A DNA stretch of 64,000 bases from Sphingomonas koreensis (GTDB taxonomy: Bacteria > Pseudomonadota > Alphaproteobacteria > Sphingomonadales > Sphingomonadaceae), in contig RCZF01000001.1 of NCBI GenBank assembly GCA_006438735.1, positions 124,001-188,000 of the forward strand, read 5' to 3'. Of the stretch, positions 9,055-18,046 are shown one piece after another. The notes under the pieces were generated by a model. That model had not been told where the DNA came from. It saw nothing but the letters and a program-made list of their open reading frames with translations, and searched no databases. The position numbers were made by a program, and so were the translations under genes. Every line of letters starts with the position of its first letter. Position 1 is the stretch's first letter.

Positions 9055-9596
9055 TCGCGCCGCGAAATCTCGACTGCGCCGAGCGAGGCGAGATGATCGG
9101 TCTGGAACTGGCAGTCGAGCAGCGTGAACCCGCCCGCCTTGAGCCGCGCGACCAGCCAGGCGAGCGCGACTTTCGACGCGTCGGTGGCGCGGCTGACCAT
9201 GCTCTCGCCGAAAAAGGCGCGGCCGAGCGCAAGGCCATAGAGCCCACCGACCAGCTCGTCGCCGTCCCAGCATTCGATCGAATGGGTGTAGCCGAGGCGG
9301 TGGAGTTCGATAAACGCCTCCTCGATCGGGCGATTGATCCAGGTCTCCGGTCGGTCGGTCGCGGCGGTCGCGCATAGCGCGATGATCCGATCGAACGCGG
9401 CGTCGGCGGTGACGCGGAAGCGATCGGCGGCGATCGTCTTGCGCAACGACCGCGATGGCCGGAACGTCTCGATCGGCAGGATCGCGCGCTCCTTGGGCTC
9501 GACCCAATAGACCCCGGTCGCGTCGCGGTGATCCGCCATCGGGAAGACGCCGACGGCATAGGCGCCGAGGACGAGTTGCGGATCGAGCGAGGGCAT
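8838..9596 (-). CDS. aat: Leucyl/phenylalanyl-tRNA-protein transferase
   Basis: This 252-residue protein has the transferase core: GAYAVGVFPMAD, YWVEPKERAILP, GYTHSIECWDGDELVGGLYGLALGRAFFGESM, and LLDCQFQTDHLASLGAVEISR. The enzyme moves Leu or Phe from tRNA to N-terminal Arg/Lys of proteins, marking them for ClpAP in the N-degron pathway. The conserved part ends near residue 205. The last 45 or so residues are an A/G-rich extension that overlaps the DUF2155 tail on the other strand and may be a by-product of a lost stop codon. Confidence 0.93.
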   Translation of the reverse strand: MPSLDPQLVLGAYAVGVFPMADHRDATGVYWVEPKERAILPIETFRPSRSLRKTIAADRFRVTADAAFDRIIALCATAATDRPETWINRPIEEAFIELHRLGYTHSIECWDGDELVGGLYGLALGRAFFGESMVSRATDASKVALAWLVARLKAGGFTLLDCQFQTDHLASLGAVEISRRDYLSLLGAALGDAAGAGFAAGVTGAAGVAAASAVGAGDFFALDAPDFWTSSTDTVSGPVSGRDILQLFVHTS

Positions 9597-9640
9597 GTCG
9601 TGCTGATCGTGGCGCGCGCCGCCCGATCAGGCAAGCCGGA

Positions 9641-9673
9641 TAGTAAAAGGGCCGACGGTTATTCCGCCGGCCC
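9641..9673 (-). terminator. Rho-independent terminator after the MliC-like gene
   Basis: Read on the minus strand, GGGCCGGCGG and CCGTCGGCCC form a 10-bp stem (one G-U pair) with loop AATAA, followed by TTTT. It lies between the stop of the 9701-10084 gene and the start of aat. Confidence 0.75.
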
Positions 9674-9700
9674 GATCAAGTGGTTGAGATGTCGCTAGGC

Positions 9701-10084
9701 TCAGTTGGAGCAGCTGAGCTCGCCCTTGCCCGGCTGGGTCAGCATGATCTTGTCCTGATCGCCGGTCATCGCATAGCCGCCATCGCCGGTCAGCGGCTCG
9801 CCCTCGGCGTCGGCCTTGAGCTGGATCGGCGTGCCGCCCTTGGTCGTGCGCAGGTTTGCGAGTTTTCCGCCCTTGAAGAAATCGACGTAAACGAGGCTGT
9901 TGTCCTTACACCGGAACGTGACCGATGCAGTCATCGCCGGCGGCAGCTCGATCGGCGCGGCGTTCGCAAGCTGCGACGCCATCGGATCGGGCGCAGTCGT
10001 ATCGACGATTTCGGGCTTCTGCTTGCACGCGGCGAGCGACAGGCTCAGCGCGGCGGCGGCGGCGATCAGGGGGAGCGTTTTCAT
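9701..10084 (-). CDS. Small lipoprotein, possibly MliC-type lysozyme inhibitor
   Basis: This 127-residue protein starts MKTLPLIAAAAALSLSLAACKQK, a lipoprotein signal with lipobox LAAC. The mature part has one Cys in F-R-C-K-D near the start of the domain and one at the C-terminus (ELSC). The pattern VYVDFFKGGKLANLRTTKGG...GGYAMTGD resembles the MliC beta-barrel that inhibits C-type lysozyme. The similarity is loose, so the family call is tentative. It is monocistronic with a terminator downstream. Confidence 0.55.
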   Translation of the reverse strand: MKTLPLIAAAAALSLSLAACKQKPEIVDTTAPDPMASQLANAAPIELPPAMTASVTFRCKDNSLVYVDFFKGGKLANLRTTKGGTPIQLKADAEGEPLTGDGGYAMTGDQDKIMLTQPGKGELSCSN

Positions 10085-10198
10085 GGCGCGCGCTGCTTCG
10101 CGCATGCAACACCAGTCGTCAAGAGGATATGTTAACCGTCCGCCGCAGCGTGTCGTAGCGCACAAAAGTTACGCGTGTTACGATCGCTGAAAAGCGCG

Positions 10199-10642
10199 TC
10201 AGCCGATGCCAAGATCCGCTGGTCCGAAGGCGTACGGCAGCAATTCGGACAGCCGATAACTGTCGACGCGATCGCCTTGTGCTGCGCCGCAATGAACGAT
10301 CAGATCGCGGCCGCCGATCTGGGCGGCTTCGTTGAGTACCTGGCGGCAGCGGCCACACGGACCGACCGGGGTCTCGCCGCTCACGCGGCCATCGGCGATC
10401 AGCCCGCCGATCACGCCGATCGCGACGACGTCGCGCAGCCGGCCTTGCGCATTGGCGGTGGCGAGCGCGACAGTCTCGGCGCACAGCGACAGGCCATAGC
10501 TCGCATTTTCGAAGTTGCAGCCGGTGACGATGCTGCCGTCGGTCATCAGTAGCGCCGCGCCCACGGCAAAATTGGAATAAGGCGCATGGGCGTGGCGTGC
10601 GGCGTCGCGCGCGGCGGCGATCAGGGGAGCGGCGTCGGTCAC
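10199..10642 (-). CDS. cdd: Cytidine deaminase
   Basis: This 147-residue protein is read from GTG at 10642, which overlaps the TGA of the GH25 gene. It has the zinc deaminase motifs CAETVA (Cys ligand and catalytic Glu) and PCGRCRQ (two Cys ligands), plus NFENASYG for nucleoside binding. This is the short, tetrameric cytidine deaminase that converts cytidine and deoxycytidine to the uridines in pyrimidine salvage. It is the last gene of a three-gene minus-strand operon. Confidence 0.93.
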   Translation of the reverse strand: MTDAAPLIAAARDAARHAHAPYSNFAVGAALLMTDGSIVTGCNFENASYGLSLCAETVALATANAQGRLRDVVAIGVIGGLIADGRVSGETPVGPCGRCRQVLNEAAQIGGRDLIVHCGAAQGDRVDSYRLSELLPYAFGPADLGIG

Positions 10643-11337
10643 GGTGCGACGACGTCCCAATTGATCGGGCCGGCAACGCCGTCGACGCGGCGGATATCGC
10701 TGGCCTGCCACACGCGCCACGGCCGCGCCGCGTAGTCGGGGGCGATGAAATTGCGCATCTCCCACACCGGGCGCGGGATCGCCGCGCTGATCTGATAGGC
10801 GCGCTCGGCGGGCTTGGAGATTTTCAGCAGCATCGGCTCGCCCGTATGCGTTTCCGCCATCGATAGGAAGCGGCGAAGGCCGGCGATCACCGCGGCGCGG
10901 GGCGGTCGCGCGGCGCAATCGGGCGAGAAGCCGATTGCGAGCAGCGCCGGCAGCGCATCGTCGGTCCGCGGCACCGTCGTCAGAAAGTTATCGGCCTGCT
11001 TCACCGGATCGTCGCAGAACGACCAGATGTGGACCGCGCCGCGGCGGATGTCGGCGGCGCCGGCCGCCGGCCAGTAATCGGCGAACCGCGAATCGCGGCC
11101 GGCCGCGCCGAACGTGGCGCGGAGATAGGCGAAATCGGCGCCGCGCGCGTTGAGCACGTTCCAGTCGATATCGCCTTGCGCCTCCGACACATCGACGCCT
11201 TGAATGGCGTATTTGCCGGCCGGCGGCCGCCAGCCGATCGCATAGACGAACAGTGCCGCAGCGATCACCACGAGCGCAATCGCGCCCGCGCCGATCTTGC
11301 CCAGCCGGCTTGCCAACAGCGCGCCCACGTCGATCAA
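10639..11337 (-). CDS. Membrane-anchored GH25 lysozyme-like protein
   Basis: This 232-residue protein has an N-terminal membrane helix (about residues 15-36) followed by a GH25 muramidase domain. GVDVSEAQGDIDW carries the first catalytic Asp, FAYLRATFG is the next strand, and QASDIRRVDGVAGPINWDV is near the end, as in Lyc25 enzymes. The central acidic region is less typical (LLAIGFSPDC), so activity is uncertain. It would act on peptidoglycan in the periplasm. It overlaps both neighbours by 4 bases. Confidence 0.85.
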   Translation of the reverse strand: MIDVGALLASRLGKIGAGAIALVVIAAALFVYAIGWRPPAGKYAIQGVDVSEAQGDIDWNVLNARGADFAYLRATFGAAGRDSRFADYWPAAGAADIRRGAVHIWSFCDDPVKQADNFLTTVPRTDDALPALLAIGFSPDCAARPPRAAVIAGLRRFLSMAETHTGEPMLLKISKPAERAYQISAAIPRPVWEMRNFIAPDYAARPWRVWQASDIRRVDGVAGPINWDVVAP

Positions 11338-11816
11338 CCGCGGATGTGCAGCACGCAGATCAGCGTGAACAGCCGCCGTGCGGTATCGAAATCAATGTCG
11401 ATCTTGCCCTCCAGCCGCTCCTTGAGGAGATCGGCCGCATCATTGTGAATCGCCCGGCGCGCCATGTCCACCGTCTCGATCTGTTGCGGCGTGGCCGCGC
11501 GAATCGCCTGGTAGTAACTGTCGCAGATCGCGAAATAATCGCGGATCGGGCGGCGGAACCGGCCGAGCCCGAGAATATGGGTTTCCAGCGGTGCGCCGTC
11601 CTCGCGGTCGATTTGCAGCGCCAGCCGGCCTTCCTCGACGCTCAGCGTCAGCCGATAAGGGCCGGCATAGCCGTCGGCATGCTGCTTTTGCGGTACGAAT
11701 CGATTGTCCTCGATCAGATCGAAGATCGCGATTCGCCGCTCCTGCTCGATATCGGCGTTGCGCCACAGAATGGTGCGCTCGTCGAGCTTGATGTCGATGA
11801 TACGCGGATCGGCCAT
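11334..11816 (-). CDS. UPF0262 family protein
   Basis: This 160-residue cytoplasmic protein contains IIDIKLDERTILWRNADIEQER and a highly conserved RPIRDYFAICDSYYQAI segment, both typical of the alphaproteobacterial UPF0262 family, whose function is unknown. It is the first gene of the UPF0262-GH25-cdd operon and is divergent from dnaB. Confidence 0.9.
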   Translation of the reverse strand: MADPRIIDIKLDERTILWRNADIEQERRIAIFDLIEDNRFVPQKQHADGYAGPYRLTLSVEEGRLALQIDREDGAPLETHILGLGRFRRPIRDYFAICDSYYQAIRAATPQQIETVDMARRAIHNDAADLLKERLEGKIDIDFDTARRLFTLICVLHIRG

Positions 11817-11916
11817 GCCGCCAGCGTATCGGCGAGCCGGCTAGGGGAATCAACGATCCACAGCATTATTCCCGCCAGCGTCTTGAGCGTCAGCGCGCGG
11901 CGCGTAGAAGGCGGGC

Positions 11917-13416
11917 ATGGCCACCATCGCACTCGCCCCCGCCGCGCCGACCACCGAAGGAACGTCGCTCCCGCAGAATGTCCAGGCGGAAGCCGCGATG
12001 CTCGGCGCGATGATGATCGACAACCGCCTGGCGGACGATCTGCTCGATCGGCTGCAGCCCGATCATTTCTTCGAGCCGCTGCACGGCCGCATCTTTTCCG
12101 CGATCAAGACGCTGCGCGGCAACGATATGCTGGCGACGCCGGTGACGTTGCGCCCGATGTTCGAGGCCGACGAGGGGATGAAGGAGCTGGGCGGCCCGGC
12201 CTATCTCGCGCAGCTCACCGGATCGGGCGCGGGGCTGATCGGCGCGCGGCAATTCGCGCAGCAGATTTACGATCTGGCGATGCTGCGCGCGCTCGTCTCG
12301 GTCGGTCGCACGCTGGTCGATCGCGCGCTCGACACGTCGGAAGAGGTCAATCCGCGCGCGCAGATCGAGGCGGCGGAAGAGGAACTGTTCAAGGTCGCGG
12401 CGGATGGCGGCACCGAATCGTCGGTCAAGACCTTCGCGCAGGCGACCACGGCCGCGGTGAAGATGGCCGAGCGCGCGCTTAATTCGGGCGGCAACCTGTC
12501 GGGCATCACCACCGGGCTCGATTCGATCAACGGCAAGATCGGCGGCATGCATCATTCGGATCTGATGATCCTCGCCGGCCGCCCCGGCATGGGCAAGACA
12601 TCGCTTGCCACCAATATCGCGTTCAACGCGGCGCGGCGTTGGATGCGCGACATGGCCGACGGTGTCGAGCCGAGCCGATCGGTCGGCGCCAAGGTGGCGT
12701 TCTTCAGCCTCGAAATGTCGGCCGATCAGCTCGCGACCCGCATCCTCGCCGAGCAATCGCGGATCAGCTCCGAATCGCTGCGCATGGGCAAGATCAGCCG
12801 CGCCGAATTCGGCCAGCTCGCCGCCGCCGCTGCCGAGCTGGAGAACCTGCCGCTGTTCATCGACGATACCGCCGGCCTGACGATCGGCGCGCTGCATACG
12901 CGGATGCGGCGGCTGCAACGGCGGCACAATAATGAGATCGGGCTGGTCGTTGTCGATTACCTCCAACTGCTGCAGGGCAGCGGCAAGAATTCGAATGACA
13001 ACCGCGTCCAGGAAATCTCCGAGATCAGCCGGGGGCTGAAGACCCTGGCGAAAGACCTCAACGTGCCGGTGATGGCGCTGTCGCAGCTCAGCCGCGCGGT
13101 CGAGCAGCGCGAGGACAAGCGCCCGCAGCTTTCCGATCTCCGAGAATCGGGCTCGATCGAGCAGGACGCCGACATCGTGATGTTCGTCTATCGCGAGGAT
13201 TATTACGTCGCCGCGCGCGAGCCCAAGAAGCCTCAGGAAGGCGACGACGCAAAGCTGTTCGAGGATCATGCCAAATGGGCGAGCGACATGGAGCGCGTCT
13301 ATGGCCTTGCCGAGCTGATCGTCGCCAAGCAGCGCCACGGCGCGACCGGCAAGGTGCTGATGAAGTTCGAGCCGGAAATCACGCGCTTCAGCGATTACGC
13401 CGGGCCGGGTTATTGA
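11917..13416 (+). CDS. dnaB: Replicative DNA helicase DnaB
   Basis: This 499-residue protein has an N-terminal helical domain starting with PQNVQAEAAMLGAMM, a linker, and a RecA-like C-terminal domain. Walker A is RPGMGKTS (about residue 226), Walker B VVVDYLQLL, and the DnaB-family signature SQLSRAVEQREDKRPQLSDLRESG is present. The hexamer unwinds DNA at the replication fork. A 25-residue or so insertion (KKPQEGDDAKLFEDHAKW) near the C-terminus is usual for sphingomonads and rhizobia. No intein is present. Confidence 0.97.
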   Translation: MATIALAPAAPTTEGTSLPQNVQAEAAMLGAMMIDNRLADDLLDRLQPDHFFEPLHGRIFSAIKTLRGNDMLATPVTLRPMFEADEGMKELGGPAYLAQLTGSGAGLIGARQFAQQIYDLAMLRALVSVGRTLVDRALDTSEEVNPRAQIEAAEEELFKVAADGGTESSVKTFAQATTAAVKMAERALNSGGNLSGITTGLDSINGKIGGMHHSDLMILAGRPGMGKTSLATNIAFNAARRWMRDMADGVEPSRSVGAKVAFFSLEMSADQLATRILAEQSRISSESLRMGKISRAEFGQLAAAAAELENLPLFIDDTAGLTIGALHTRMRRLQRRHNNEIGLVVVDYLQLLQGSGKNSNDNRVQEISEISRGLKTLAKDLNVPVMALSQLSRAVEQREDKRPQLSDLRESGSIEQDADIVMFVYREDYYVAAREPKKPQEGDDAKLFEDHAKWASDMERVYGLAELIVAKQRHGATGKVLMKFEPEITRFSDYAGPGY

Positions 13417-13432
13417 GCGCGCGCGCGGCGCG

Positions 13433-14467
13433 TTACACCCAGCCTTCGAGCACCTGATCGGGCGGGCGGTGGCCGTCGGCCCAGACGCGGATGTTGGCGA
13501 TCACCTTTTCGCCGGTGGCGGCGCGGCCCTCGACCGTCGCCGAGCCCATGTGCGGCAGCAACACGACGTTCGATAGCGCGAGCAGCCGCGGATCGACCGC
13601 CGGTTCATGTTCATAGACGTCCAGCCCGGCGCCGGCGATGCGGCCCTGCTCGAGCGCGTCGATCAGCGCGGCTTCCTCGACGATGTCGCCGCGCGAGGTG
13701 TTGATCAGATAGACGTGGGGTCCGAGCAGCGCGATCCGACGCGCGTCGATCAGATGCTCGGTCTGCGGCGTGTGCGGCGCGTTGATCGAGACGATATCGA
13801 CCATGCCGAGCATCGTGTCGAGATCGTCGTGCCAGGTCGCGCCGAGCTGCGTTTCGGCCACCTCGGGCAGGCGGTGGCGATTGTGATAATGGATCGTCAG
13901 CCCGAAGGCCCGCGCGCGCGCCGCGACGGCCTGGCCGATCCGCCCCATGCCGACGATGCCGAGCGCCTTGCCACCGATCCGGTGGCCGAGCATGCCGCCC
14001 GGGCTCCAGCCTTTCCAGTCGCCCGAGCGCATCAGCTTTTCGCCCTCGGCGAGCCGCCGCGGCACCGACAGGATCAGCGCCATCGTCATGTCGGCGGTGT
14101 CCTGCGTCAGCACGCCGGGCGTGTTGGTGACGATGATGTCGCGCGCGCGGGCTGCGGCGAGATCGATATGATCGACGCCCGCGCCGTAATTGGCGATCAG
14201 CTTGAGCCGATCCCCGGCGCCGGCGATCAGCTCGCCGTCGATCACGTCGGTGACGGTCGGCACCAGCACATCGCAGGTCGCCATCGCCTCGGCGAGCGCG
14301 GCGCGGTCCATCGGCGTGTCGGCGCGGTTGTTGGTGGTATCGAACAGCTGCTCCATACGGTCCATCACCGCATCGGTCAGCTCGCGGGTGACGATCACCC
14401 GGGGCGTGGTTTTGCGTCTGCTCTCGGCCATCGCGCGATGGTTGGCGGTTGCGCTCGTCGCCGTCAA
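13433..14467 (-). CDS. D-2-hydroxyacid dehydrogenase (glyoxylate/hydroxypyruvate reductase type)
   Basis: The protein has 344 residues from 14467, or 332 if it starts at the second Met (14431, MAESRRK). The NAD(P)-binding motif is GIVGMGRIGQ. The catalytic triad is Arg in NTSRGDIV, Glu in LDVYEHEP and His in LPHMGSAT. VTNTPGVLTQDTADMTMALIL is typical of the GyaR glyoxylate reductase branch. It would reduce glyoxylate or hydroxypyruvate in the cytoplasm. It is convergent with dnaB and divergent from the SH3 gene. Confidence 0.92.
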   Translation of the reverse strand: MTATSATANHRAMAESRRKTTPRVIVTRELTDAVMDRMEQLFDTTNNRADTPMDRAALAEAMATCDVLVPTVTDVIDGELIAGAGDRLKLIANYGAGVDHIDLAAARARDIIVTNTPGVLTQDTADMTMALILSVPRRLAEGEKLMRSGDWKGWSPGGMLGHRIGGKALGIVGMGRIGQAVAARARAFGLTIHYHNRHRLPEVAETQLGATWHDDLDTMLGMVDIVSINAPHTPQTEHLIDARRIALLGPHVYLINTSRGDIVEEAALIDALEQGRIAGAGLDVYEHEPAVDPRLLALSNVVLLPHMGSATVEGRAATGEKVIANIRVWADGHRPPDQVLEGWV

Positions 14468-14532
14468 CGGTGGTTGAAGCGGGGGGCGGCACGGCGCTAG
14501 AGGATGGCGCTAGAATTCAACGAGGTGCGCCA

Positions 14533-15024
14533 ATGCGGTTCGGATCGCTTTTCGTCTTTATCGCCGCCTCGCTAGGGCTGATGCTGGCTGTCACAGGGCA
14601 CGGAACGGCGCAGAGCCGCGAGACGCCCTATTACGCCTCGATTTCATCGACCCGCGCGATGATGCGGACCGGGCCCGGGCGCAATTATCCGGCAACCTGG
14701 CTGTATCGCCGCGCCGATCTGCCGATCAAGGTTGTCGAACTCTATCAGGACTGGCGCAAGATCGAGGATCCCGATGGCACCCAGGGCTGGATGCTATCGA
14801 CGCTGCTCAGCGCGCGGCGCACCGCGATCGTCACCGGCGACATTACCGAACTGCGCGAGACCGCGGCGTTCGACGGCGCGGTGCTGTGGCGCGCGGCGCC
14901 CGGCGTGGTCGGGCGGATCAGCAATTGTTCGGGCGGCTGGTGCTGGTTCGATGTCGGCGGCAAGGCCGGCTATGTCGAGGAAACGCATTTGTGGGGCGTC
15001 GATCCGGGCGAACAGCTCGATTGA
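14533..15024 (+). CDS. Secreted SH3-domain protein
   Basis: This 163-residue protein has a signal peptide (hydrophobic residues 7-27, cleavage after TAQS). It has two bacterial SH3-like repeats. The first contains RTGPGRNYPATWLYRRADLPIKVVELYQDWRKI, and the second ends GGWCWFDVGGKAGYVEETHLWGV. This fits a periplasmic SH3b protein of unknown ligand. GAGGTG provides the ribosome site, and a frame extension upstream to 14449 has no support. Confidence 0.85.
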   Translation: MRFGSLFVFIAASLGLMLAVTGHGTAQSRETPYYASISSTRAMMRTGPGRNYPATWLYRRADLPIKVVELYQDWRKIEDPDGTQGWMLSTLLSARRTAIVTGDITELRETAAFDGAVLWRAAPGVVGRISNCSGGWCWFDVGGKAGYVEETHLWGVDPGEQLD

Positions 15025-15076
15025 ACAATTTCGCTCGCTGCCGAGTTTACCAAGGCGTCGCAACGAGGAGAACACC

Positions 15077-15469
15077 ATGAAGACCGCAATGATCGCCGCG
15101 CTGATGATCGGCGCCATCGCCCCGGTCGCCGCGCCGACCGCCGCCATGGCGCAGCGCCACGGCCATGACCGTGGCCACGACTATCGCTGGCAGGGCGACA
15201 ACAATGGCAATTGGAATCCGTCGTCGCACTATCACGCCGGCAATTACAAGGCGCGCCGCCTCGGCCGCAACGACCGCATCTATCGCGGGCAGGACAACCG
15301 CTATTATTGCAAGCGCAACGACGGCACCACCGGCCTGGTGATCGGCGGCATCGCCGGCGGCCTGCTCGGCAACGCGGTTGCCGGCGGGACACTGGGCACG
15401 CTGGTCGGCGCCGGTGGCGGCGCTTTGCTTGGCAAGTCGCTCGACAGCGGCAAGGTCCAGTGCCGCTAA
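15077..15469 (+). CDS. Glycine-zipper 2TM-domain protein
   Basis: This 130-residue protein has a signal peptide (MKTAMIAALMIGAIAPVAAP, cleavage near AMAQ) and a His/Asn/Tyr-rich middle. It also has a glycine zipper, GLVIGGIAGGLLGNAVAGG and a second GTLVGAGGGALLG. Such proteins insert in or line the envelope (Rick_17kDa_Anti/glycine zipper 2TM family). The GAGGAG ribosome site is strong. It may be co-transcribed with the SH3 gene 52 bases upstream. Confidence 0.82.
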   Translation: MKTAMIAALMIGAIAPVAAPTAAMAQRHGHDRGHDYRWQGDNNGNWNPSSHYHAGNYKARRLGRNDRIYRGQDNRYYCKRNDGTTGLVIGGIAGGLLGNAVAGGTLGTLVGAGGGALLGKSLDSGKVQCR

Positions 15470-15574
15470 ACTGACAGATGGATACGCCCGCTTCGCCGTG
15501 GCGGCGGGGCGGGCGTCGATCTCGGCGTGCCAACAGGCTTGGATTGGCGCCGATCATGCGGCACAGTCGCCTTG

Positions 15575-16594
15575 ATGACGGGGCCGGGCAAGATCAGGAG
15601 CATGGCAGAGCTCGCCGCATTGGCGGGGTTGTCCAGCTCGACCATTTCACGCGCGCTCAGCGGGCATTGGTCGATCAACGAGCAAACCCGCGAACGCGTT
15701 CAGGCGCTCGCCCAGGAGCATGGTTACAAGCCCAATCAGCTCGCGCGCAACCTGCGGCTGCAGCGCACCCAGGCGATCGGGCTGGTGCTACCTTTGGGCC
15801 ATGAAACCGGCCAGCATCTCACCGATCCGTTTTTCCTGACGCTGCTCGGCCATCTTGCCGACGAACTGGTCGCGCGAGACTATGAGCTGACGCTGTCGCG
15901 CGTGATCCCCCATGATGACCAATGGCTCGACCGGGTGGTCGATTCGGGGCGGATCGACGGACTGATCCTGATCGGCCAGTCCGATCAGATGGCGGTGATC
16001 GAGCGCGTCGCGGCGCGCTATCGTCCGTTGGTGATCTGGGGCGCATCGCTGCCCGGCAGCCAGCAGATGACGGTCGGTTCGGACAATCGCGAGGGCGGGC
16101 GGCTCGCCGCGCGGCATCTGATCGACATCGGTCGCAAGCGTCTGCTGTTTCTCGGCAACATCGATCCGCCCGAATTCGCGCAGCGGCTTGCCGGCTTTCG
16201 GTCGGCCGTGGAAGCGGCCGAAGGGGTTTCGGGAACGGTCGAGCCGCTGCACATGACGTTCGACGATGCCTATGCCGGCGTCGCCGATTATCTAGCACGC
16301 CACGGTCCCCCGGACGGGATCGTCGCGGCCTCCGATGTGGTGGCGATCAGCGCGATGCGCGCGCTGGCCGAGGCCGGCTTCAAGACGCCCGAGGATGTCG
16401 CCGTGGTCGGCTATGACGACGTGACACTGGCGGCGCACACGATGCCGGGCATCACGACGATCCGGCAGGACATCGCGATCGGCGCCAGGATGCTGGTCGA
16501 GATGCTGTTCGATCGCATCGCCGGCCGGCCGACCCAGCCGCACATCCTGACGCCCGAACTGATCATCCGCGGCTCGACGCGCGGCGAGCGCTGA
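15575..16594 (+). CDS. LacI-family transcriptional repressor of the sucrose locus
   Basis: This 339-residue protein has an N-terminal LacI helix-turn-helix (MAELAALAGLSSSTISRALSG) with the hinge region RERVQALAQEHGYKPNQLARNLR, then a periplasmic-binding-protein-like ligand domain (LVLPLGHETGQHLTD to the end). The start at 15575 leaves a short lead before the helix-turn-helix, and ATG 15602 is too close to it. The 3' end overlaps the convergent MFS gene by 32 bp. The probable operators are the two palindromes at 17957-17992, and sucrose or a fructoside is the likely inducer. Confidence 0.9.
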   Translation: MTGPGKIRSMAELAALAGLSSSTISRALSGHWSINEQTRERVQALAQEHGYKPNQLARNLRLQRTQAIGLVLPLGHETGQHLTDPFFLTLLGHLADELVARDYELTLSRVIPHDDQWLDRVVDSGRIDGLILIGQSDQMAVIERVAARYRPLVIWGASLPGSQQMTVGSDNREGGRLAARHLIDIGRKRLLFLGNIDPPEFAQRLAGFRSAVEAAEGVSGTVEPLHMTFDDAYAGVADYLARHGPPDGIVAASDVVAISAMRALAEAGFKTPEDVAVVGYDDVTLAAHTMPGITTIRQDIAIGARMLVEMLFDRIAGRPTQPHILTPELIIRGSTRGER

Positions 16595-17909
16595 CCCGCA
16601 GCGTCGCCGCCGATGCGGCGAGCATCAGCACCCCGGCGAGCACCAGCACATGGCGCGCATCGCCGCCCAGCACCGAGCCGTAGAGCAACGGCATCGACAG
16701 GCTCTCGACGATCATCGGAACGACGATGAACATGTTGAAAATGCCCATGTAGATGCCGGTGCGCTCGGGCGGGATCGCGTCGGTAAGCATGACATAGGGG
16801 CTGCCCATCATGCTCGCCCAGCCGATGCCGATGCCGATCATCGGCACGAGCAGCGCGGCCTCGCTGCCCAGCATCGGGATCGAGAGCATCGCCGCGCCCG
16901 ACAGCAGCATTGCGCCGGCGTGCACCCCTTTCGCGCCGATCCGCCGGGTCACCGGCACCAGCGCGAACGCCGCAACGAACGCGATCGCGTTATACGCGCC
17001 GCCGAGTTGGCCGGTCGCCAGCACCGCATCGCGAAACCCCGGTGAGGCCGGATCGGCGGTGTGGAACAGCGAGCGGCCGAGCGCATAGCTGATATATTGC
17101 CAATAGCAGAACATCGCATACCATTGGCACAGCATCGATAAAGCGAGCTGGCGCATCGGGCGCGGCATCTCGACCAGCGCGTCGCGAATGTCGCCGATCG
17201 TCGAAGCGACCGACAGCCGGCGCTGCCGCATCACCGCGCGCTCGTCGTCATCGAGCGGCAGTTCGGGCACGCGGATCACCGACCACAAGATCGTCACCAG
17301 CGACAGCACCGCGCCGGTGAGGAAGGCGATGCGGGTGATCGCCGGAATGCCATTGGCATCGACCGCATCCTTGTTCATGCCGAACCAGACGAGGATCGAG
17401 GGCGCAAGATAGGACAAGGTCTGCGCCAGCCCGGTGAACGCGCTCTGAGTGAGGAAGCCGAGCGGTCGCTGACCCGGATCGAGCCGATCGCCGACATAGG
17501 CGCGATACGGCTCCATCGTGACGTTGTTGGCGGCGTCGAGGATCCATAACAGGCTGGCGGCGACCCATAAAGCCGGGCTGTAGGGCATCGCGAGTAGCCC
17601 TAGGCTGCACAGCACCGCGCCGACCAGGAAATAAGGCGTGCGGCGGCCGAACCGGCTATCGGTGCGATCGCTCATCGCGCCGATGATCGGCTGTACGATC
17701 AGCCCGGTGATCGGCCCGGCCAGCCACAACAGCGGCATCGTCGCCTCGCTGGCGCCGAGATAGCTGTAGATCGGCGCCATATTGGCCTGTTGTAGCCCGA
17801 AGCTGAATTGCAGCCCGAAGAAGCCGAGGTTCATCTGAAGGATGCGGCCGAACGACAAATGCGGGCGTGCGCGTATCGCGGTCGCTACGCCGGCCGGCTG
17901 ATCCATCAT
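16563..17909 (-). CDS. MFS sugar transporter (SLC45/sucrose symporter-like)
   Basis: This 448-residue protein has about 12 membrane helices. The loop [17 protein letters not shown] and [19 protein letters not shown] are typical of the GPH/SLC45-like sugar symporter branch that contains bacterial SuxC and plant sucrose transporters. It would carry sucrose, or a related fructoside, across the inner membrane. The start is at MMDQPAG, with AGGAGAGG just upstream. It is divergent from the TonB-dependent receptor, and the shared gap holds the LacI-type operators. Confidence 0.88.
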   Translation of the reverse strand: MMDQPAGVATAIRARPHLSFGRILQMNLGFFGLQFSFGLQQANMAPIYSYLGASEATMPLLWLAGPITGLIVQPIIGAMSDRTDSRFGRRTPYFLVGAVLCSLGLLAMPYSPALWVAASLLWILDAANNVTMEPYRAYVGDRLDPGQRPLGFLTQSAFTGLAQTLSYLAPSILVWFGMNKDAVDANGIPAITRIAFLTGAVLSLVTILWSVIRVPELPLDDDERAVMRQRRLSVASTIGDIRDALVEMPRPMRQLALSMLCQWYAMFCYWQYISYALGRSLFHTADPASPGFRDAVLATGQLGGAYNAIAFVAAFALVPVTRRIGAKGVHAGAMLLSGAAMLSIPMLGSEAALLVPMIGIGIGWASMMGSPYVMLTDAIPPERTGIYMGIFNMFIVVPMIVESLSMPLLYGSVLGGDARHVLVLAGVLMLAASAATLRVSARRASSRG

Positions 17910-17956
17910 GCCTCTCCTCTTCCCGAGCATGGACTTAACCGATCGCAAGACCATCC

Positions 17957-17992
17957 GCAATCGATTGCAAAAAGGCACTTGCAATCGATTGC
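17957..17992. promoter_or_regulatory. Two identical palindromic operators for the LacI-type repressor
   Basis: GCAATCGATTGC occurs twice, at 17957-17968 and 17981-17992, with centres 24 bp apart. It is a perfect 12-bp palindrome with the central CG step and the TGCAATCGATTGCA-like form of LacI/PurR-family sites. The pair lies between the divergent starts of the MFS (17909) and TonB-dependent receptor (18047) genes, so one repressor could control both promoters. Confidence 0.85.
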
Positions 17993-18046
17993 GAAAGGAA
18001 TATTCAGAGCGCAACGATAAAAATCAGTCACGGGGAGAGATCAGCC